Shown piece by piece: positions 31,957-35,072 of a stretch of 35,072 bases of DNA. The notes beneath the pieces are model-generated. The model saw only the letters and a list, made by a program, of their open reading frames with translations. It did no database searches and was not told where the DNA came from. Where the stretch lies: contig JAFODQ010000082.1 of the NCBI GenBank assembly GCA_017380615.1, forward strand, positions 1 to 35,072, in the 5' to 3' direction. Position 1 is the first letter of the stretch. The number at the start of each line of letters is the position of its first letter. The DNA is from Clostridia bacterium. Lineage in GTDB: Bacteria; Bacillota; Clostridia; Oscillospirales; Acutalibacteraceae. A program made the position numbers and the translations under genes.

Positions 31957-32733
31957 ATGAAAAAGTTTTTAAAAATAGCTTCAATCGTCCTTGTTATCGC
32001 TCTTGTTGCTTCTTTTGCAGCTTGTGGTACAAAGCCGGATACAAATGCTGACGAGAACAAAGCAGATGAGCCAAAGGCAGTTCTCACAATGGCAACAAAC
32101 GCAGAGTTCCCTCCATATGAATATGTGGAGAATGGCGAAATTGTTGGTATTGATGCTGAAATTGCTCAGCTTATCGCTGATAAGCTCGGTATGGAGCTTG
32201 AAATCGTTGATATCGCATTTGACTCAATCATTCCCGGTGTTCAGTCAAAGAAGTATGACATGGGTATGGCTGGCCTTACAGTAAACGATGAAAGACTCGA
32301 AAAGGTTAATTTCTCAACATCTTATGCAACAGGTGTTCAGGTTGTTATCGTTAAAGAAGGCAGCGCTATCAAGACTCTTGACGATATCGCAGGTAAGAAG
32401 ATTGGTGTTCAGACATCAACAACAGGTGATATCTACGCAACAGACGACTACGGTGAAGAGGCAATCACTCGTTATGATAACGGTGCAGTAGCAGTTCAGG
32501 CTCTTCTTGCAGACAAGGTTGATTGTGTTATCATTGATAACGAGCCTGCAAAGTCATATGTTGCAGCAAACGAAGGTCTTCAGATTCTTGATACAGAATA
32601 TACTGTTGAAGAATATGCAATTTGCTTCGCAAAGGATAACACAGAGCTTCAGGCTAAGGTTGATGCAGCACTTAAGGAGCTTATTGCTGATGGCTCAGTT
32701 CAGGCTGTTATTGACAAATACATCAAGAAATAA
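31957..32733 (+). CDS. Amino-acid ABC transporter, substrate-binding lipoprotein
   Basis: A 258-residue SBP_bac_3 protein. The N-terminus is a lipoprotein signal with the acceptor Cys23 in SFAACG, followed by a Thr/Asp/Glu-rich linker. The mature part has the family pattern: LTMATNAEFPPYEYVENGEIVGIDAE-type start (ligand contacts), GVQSKKYDMGMAGLT, LDDIAGKKIGVQTST and DCVIIDNEP. This fits binding of a polar amino acid (for example glutamine, arginine or cystine), but the ligand cannot be told from sequence. The permease and ATPase follow after a hairpin that may lower their expression. Confidence 0.92.
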   Translation: MKKFLKIASIVLVIALVASFAACGTKPDTNADENKADEPKAVLTMATNAEFPPYEYVENGEIVGIDAEIAQLIADKLGMELEIVDIAFDSIIPGVQSKKYDMGMAGLTVNDERLEKVNFSTSYATGVQVVIVKEGSAIKTLDDIAGKKIGVQTSTTGDIYATDDYGEEAITRYDNGAVAVQALLADKVDCVIIDNEPAKSYVAANEGLQILDTEYTVEEYAICFAKDNTELQAKVDAALKELIADGSVQAVIDKYIKK

Positions 32734-32750
32734 TTAAGTTTTCCGATTTC

Positions 32751-32783
32751 AAGGGCGGATTTGTTCCGCCCTTGTTTTGTGTT
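32751..32783 (+). terminator. Attenuating terminator between binding protein and permease
   Basis: AAGGGCGGA (32751-32759) pairs perfectly with TCCGCCCTT (32765-32773), followed by GTTTTGTGTTT. Such hairpins after a binding-protein gene often let most transcription stop, giving an excess of binding protein over permease. Confidence 0.75.
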
Positions 32784-32808
32784 TAAGATTTTCAGAAAGG
32801 GTGAGAGA

Positions 32809-33528
32809 ATGAAAGAGCTGTGGAATGAAATTCTGTTTGTTTTCGGTGACGGCAGACACGAGCTTATGATAAACGGCTTCTTAAATACTCTTAAAATCAC
32901 AGCGGGTGCCCTTGTTCTCGGTATTGTTATCGGTATTCTTGTTGCTGCTGTGCGTTCTTCGTTTGATAAGAATAGGGAATCGATGAAGAAGCGTGGTGGC
33001 ATTGGTTACTGGGTGCTTTCAATTATAAATGCTGTGTGCAAGGTTTACCTTACCGTTATAAGAGGTACACCTGTTGTTGTTCAGCTTATGATTATGTATT
33101 TTGTTGTTTTTGTTTCAGCTAAGGATGGTGTTCCTGTGGCAATTGTTGCCTTTGGTATCAACTCCGGTGCATATGTTGCAGAAATCTTCAGAGCAGGTAT
33201 CATGTCTATTGATAATGGTCAGTTTGAGGCAGGCAGGAGCCTTGGCTTCAATTATGTTCAGACCATGAGATACATAATCATTCCACAGATGTTCAAGGCT
33301 GTTCTTCCCACGCTTTGCAACGAGTTTATCGCTCTTATCAAGGAAACCTCAGTTGCAGGCTATGTTGGTGTTATGGACTTGACAAAATCAGGTAATGTTG
33401 TTGCGGGCAGAACCTTTGAATATTTCATCCCTTTATTCACCGTGGCGATTATATATCTCGTGATTGTTATGGCTCTCACATCTCTTGTGGGCAGGCTTGA
33501 GAGGAGGTTGCGTAAGAGTGAACGATAA
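32809..33528 (+). CDS. Amino-acid ABC transporter, permease
   Basis: A 239-residue membrane protein of the HisM/GlnP (polar amino acid) family. I use ATG 32809 (AAAGGGTGAGAGA upstream). It has about five helices and the ATPase-contact EAA loop [21 protein letters not shown]. The segment [19 protein letters not shown] is typical of the family. The stop overlaps the ATPase start by 11 bases. Confidence 0.92.
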   Translation: MKELWNEILFVFGDGRHELMINGFLNTLKITAGALVLGIVIGILVAAVRSSFDKNRESMKKRGGIGYWVLSIINAVCKVYLTVIRGTPVVVQLMIMYFVVFVSAKDGVPVAIVAFGINSGAYVAEIFRAGIMSIDNGQFEAGRSLGFNYVQTMRYIIIPQMFKAVLPTLCNEFIALIKETSVAGYVGVMDLTKSGNVVAGRTFEYFIPLFTVAIIYLVIVMALTSLVGRLERRLRKSER

Positions 33529-34264
33529 TGCATTGATTACAGTCACAGACCTGAAAAAACACTATAACGGTGGCACTGTCAAGGCTCTTGACGGAATCAA
33601 TTGCCGTATTAAAAAGGGGGAAAAGGTTGTTATAATCGGACCCTCGGGCAGTGGTAAGAGCACACTTCTTCGTTCCTTGAATCTCCTTGAGATTCCAACC
33701 TCAGGAAGCATTGTTTTTGATGGTGAGGAGATAACCTCCAAGAAGGCGAATATCAATAAGCACCGTCAGAAAATGGGCATGGTGTTCCAACACTTCAATC
33801 TCTTCCCAAATATGAACATTATCAGAAATATGACTCTTGCTCCCACGAAAATTCTCGGCAAGAATAAGGATGAAGCAGATGCGAAAGCAATTGAGCTTCT
33901 TACAAGAGTCGGCCTTGCTGACAGAGCAGAGGCGTATCCCCAGCAGCTTTCAGGCGGACAGAAGCAGAGAATTGCAATTGTCAGAGCTCTTTGTATGGAG
34001 CCTGATGTAATGCTCTTTGATGAGCCTACATCTGCACTTGACCCTGAAATGGTTGGTGAGGTTCTTGATGTTATGAAGAGCCTTGCAATGCAGGGTATGA
34101 CAATGGTTGTTGTGACTCACGAAATGGGCTTTGCAAAAGAGGTTGCAGACAGAGTAATATTTATGGATGAGGGTGTTATTGTTGAAGAGGGCACACCCTA
34201 TGAAATCTTCAATAATCCACAGTCAGACCGACTTAAATCCTTCCTCAGCAAGGTGCTTGTATAA
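33518..34264 (+). CDS. Amino-acid ABC transporter, ATP-binding protein
   Basis: A 248-residue GlnQ-type ATPase starting at GTG 33518 with AGGAGG 11 bases upstream, overlapping the permease stop. It shows Walker A GPSGSGKS (41-48), Q-loop [12 protein letters not shown], signature LSGGQKQ (144-150), Walker B VMLFDEP (164-170) and H-loop [10 protein letters not shown]. It powers uptake by the permease next door. Confidence 0.94.
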   Translation: MNDNALITVTDLKKHYNGGTVKALDGINCRIKKGEKVVIIGPSGSGKSTLLRSLNLLEIPTSGSIVFDGEEITSKKANINKHRQKMGMVFQHFNLFPNMNIIRNMTLAPTKILGKNKDEADAKAIELLTRVGLADRAEAYPQQLSGGQKQRIAIVRALCMEPDVMLFDEPTSALDPEMVGEVLDVMKSLAMQGMTMVVVTHEMGFAKEVADRVIFMDEGVIVEEGTPYEIFNNPQSDRLKSFLSKVLV

Positions 34265-34277
34265 TAAAGCTTTAATT

Positions 34278-34318
34278 GGCAGAGAGCTTAGTGAGCTCTC
34301 TGCCGAATTTTTATTTTG
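34278..34318 (+). terminator. Rho-independent terminator of the amino-acid transporter operon
   Basis: A perfect 11-bp stem, GGCAGAGAGCT (34278-34288) with AGCTCTCTGCC (34294-34304), a TAGTG loop and a T-rich tail. Confidence 0.9.
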
Positions 34319-34402
34319 TGGTAAAATTAAACAAACAGAACTTGTTAATTTTGATGTTTCCCACAAGGTTGGGTTTATATGTCCTAAAATATGAATTTGT
34401 TG

Positions 34403-34431
34403 TTGCAAACACATTATTACTGTGGTATAAT
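34403..34431 (+). promoter_or_regulatory. SigA-type promoter of the sugar transporter gene
   Basis: TTGCAA (34403-34408), a 17-base spacer and TATAAT (34426-34431). The TTG start codon lies 60 bases downstream. Confidence 0.75.
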
Positions 34432-34490
34432 CCCTTTATAAATGGTTTATTATGCGGTGGATTGCATAATTATATCTGGAGGTGCTCTTT

Positions 34491-35072
34491 TTGGCAAACG
34501 AAAATATCGACGTCAAAGAGAATGTTTCCGGTGAAGCAGTTGCCATAGACGAAAATTCAAGAGAATATGTCTATGAAAACAGAAGATATGTCGGCATGAG
34601 AGAAACTGTCTGGTATGTTATTTATGATATGTGCCAGAGCTTCAATATCGACTCCTTCAATGATCGTTTCATCACAAACATTCTTCAAATCGACCTCGAC
34701 TATCAGACAATAGTTAGAGTGTTCAATGGCTTCTGGGATGTTATCAACGATATCTTCACAGCGGCAATTGTTGAAAGAACCCGTACTCGTTGGGGTAAGT
34801 TCAAGCCATATCTTGTTGCATTGGGTATTCCCGGTACACTTGGTACTTGCTTTTATTGGCTCCTTCCCATGGTCTTTAAGGGCAAGGGCTCACGAGATTT
34901 AAGTAAGTTCATTACATACTTTGTTCTCTCGGTTGTCCGAGAGGGCGCGGGCACTTTCCGTGCTATTGCAAAAACAGGTATGCTGGCAACCATAACGCCT
35001 CACCCTGTTGACCGAACGAGGCTTATTACCATGGCCGAGTTCTTCTCAGGACTTCTCGGTGAGAAATTGCCA
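34491..35072 (+). CDS. GPH/MelB-type sugar-cation symporter (3' cut by window end)
   Basis: The frame opens at TTG 34491, nine bases after GGAGG, and stays open for 194 codons to the window end. There is no earlier ATG in frame. After a ~35-residue acidic cytoplasmic N-terminus (ENIDVKENVSGEAVAIDEN) comes YVGMRETVWYVIYDMCQSF, then the family hallmark WDVINDIFTAAIVERTRTRW and GKFKPYLVALGIP, matching the loop between helices 2 and 3 of GPH (MelB/XylP/GusB-like) symporters, where Asp/Arg residues lie (usual form near GxWDAINDPxxGxxxDRTRTRWG). Several further helices follow. The sugar is unknown. Confidence 0.85.
   Translation, partial: MANENIDVKENVSGEAVAIDENSREYVYENRRYVGMRETVWYVIYDMCQSFNIDSFNDRFITNILQIDLDYQTIVRVFNGFWDVINDIFTAAIVERTRTRWGKFKPYLVALGIPGTLGTCFYWLLPMVFKGKGSRDLSKFITYFVLSVVREGAGTFRAIAKTGMLATITPHPVDRTRLITMAEFFSGLLGEKLP

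Overview
The window looks like the chromosome of a gut-type low-to-mid GC Firmicute (Clostridia, probably Oscillospiraceae/Ruminococcaceae). This is inferred from a type III glutamine synthetase, consensus -35/-10 promoters with TATAAT, strong AGGAGG-type ribosome binding sites, a dockerin-bearing secreted leucine-rich-repeat protein and a phiLC3-type prophage holin. No rRNA, tRNA or CRISPR array was seen.

Left host part (1-13674). The first 400 bases hold the tail of an unrecognised gene, a GC-rich hairpin and a 5'-truncated chromate transporter, probably a rearrangement or assembly junction. Then come glutamine synthetase III (+), converging on a minus-strand group: an export module of two zinc-ribbon ABC exporters flanking a DUF1854 protein, followed by a secreted endonuclease/exonuclease/phosphatase-family protein and the GTPase HflX. 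From a divergent promoter region run, on the + strand, a lipoyl-less 2-oxoacid dehydrogenase-type acyltransferase, a glycine-rich membrane-anchored peptidoglycan-binding protein and a YdjC/ChbG-type deacetylase.

Virus-derived cassette (13725-29957). About 16.2 kb reads as a compact podovirus-like particle module. It has a divergent XRE repressor plus mini-ImmA/IrrE pair, a control region with a LexA-type box, then one + strand run: Cys-rich small protein, putative small terminase, large terminase, P22-like portal, Prp cysteine protease, scaffold, N4-gp56-type capsid, connectors, propeller-like tail protein, coiled-coil tail protein, DUF859-like protein, peptidoglycan-binding internal protein, SGNH-esterase tail fibre, two holin-type membrane proteins and a SPOR-tailed amidase. 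Every ORF is intact, but no integrase, excisionase or replication gene is present. Either this is a streamlined defective prophage or a domesticated, gene-transfer-agent-like particle. The protease and the N-termini of scaffold and capsid fit together: both targets carry an LQLF|(S/A) motif like the Prp cleavage site of ribosomal protein L27. A 260-base non-coding gap after the capsid gene holds two copies of a hairpin-bearing unit.

Right host part (29958-35072). A minus-strand dockerin/LRR secreted protein abuts the amidase stop codon, and its transcription terminator appears to lie inside the amidase gene. It is preceded by a YhhN-family membrane protein. Then follow a polar amino-acid ABC uptake system (lipoprotein, permease, ATPase) with its own promoter and terminators, and the start of a TTG-initiated GPH/MelB-type sugar transporter cut by the window end.
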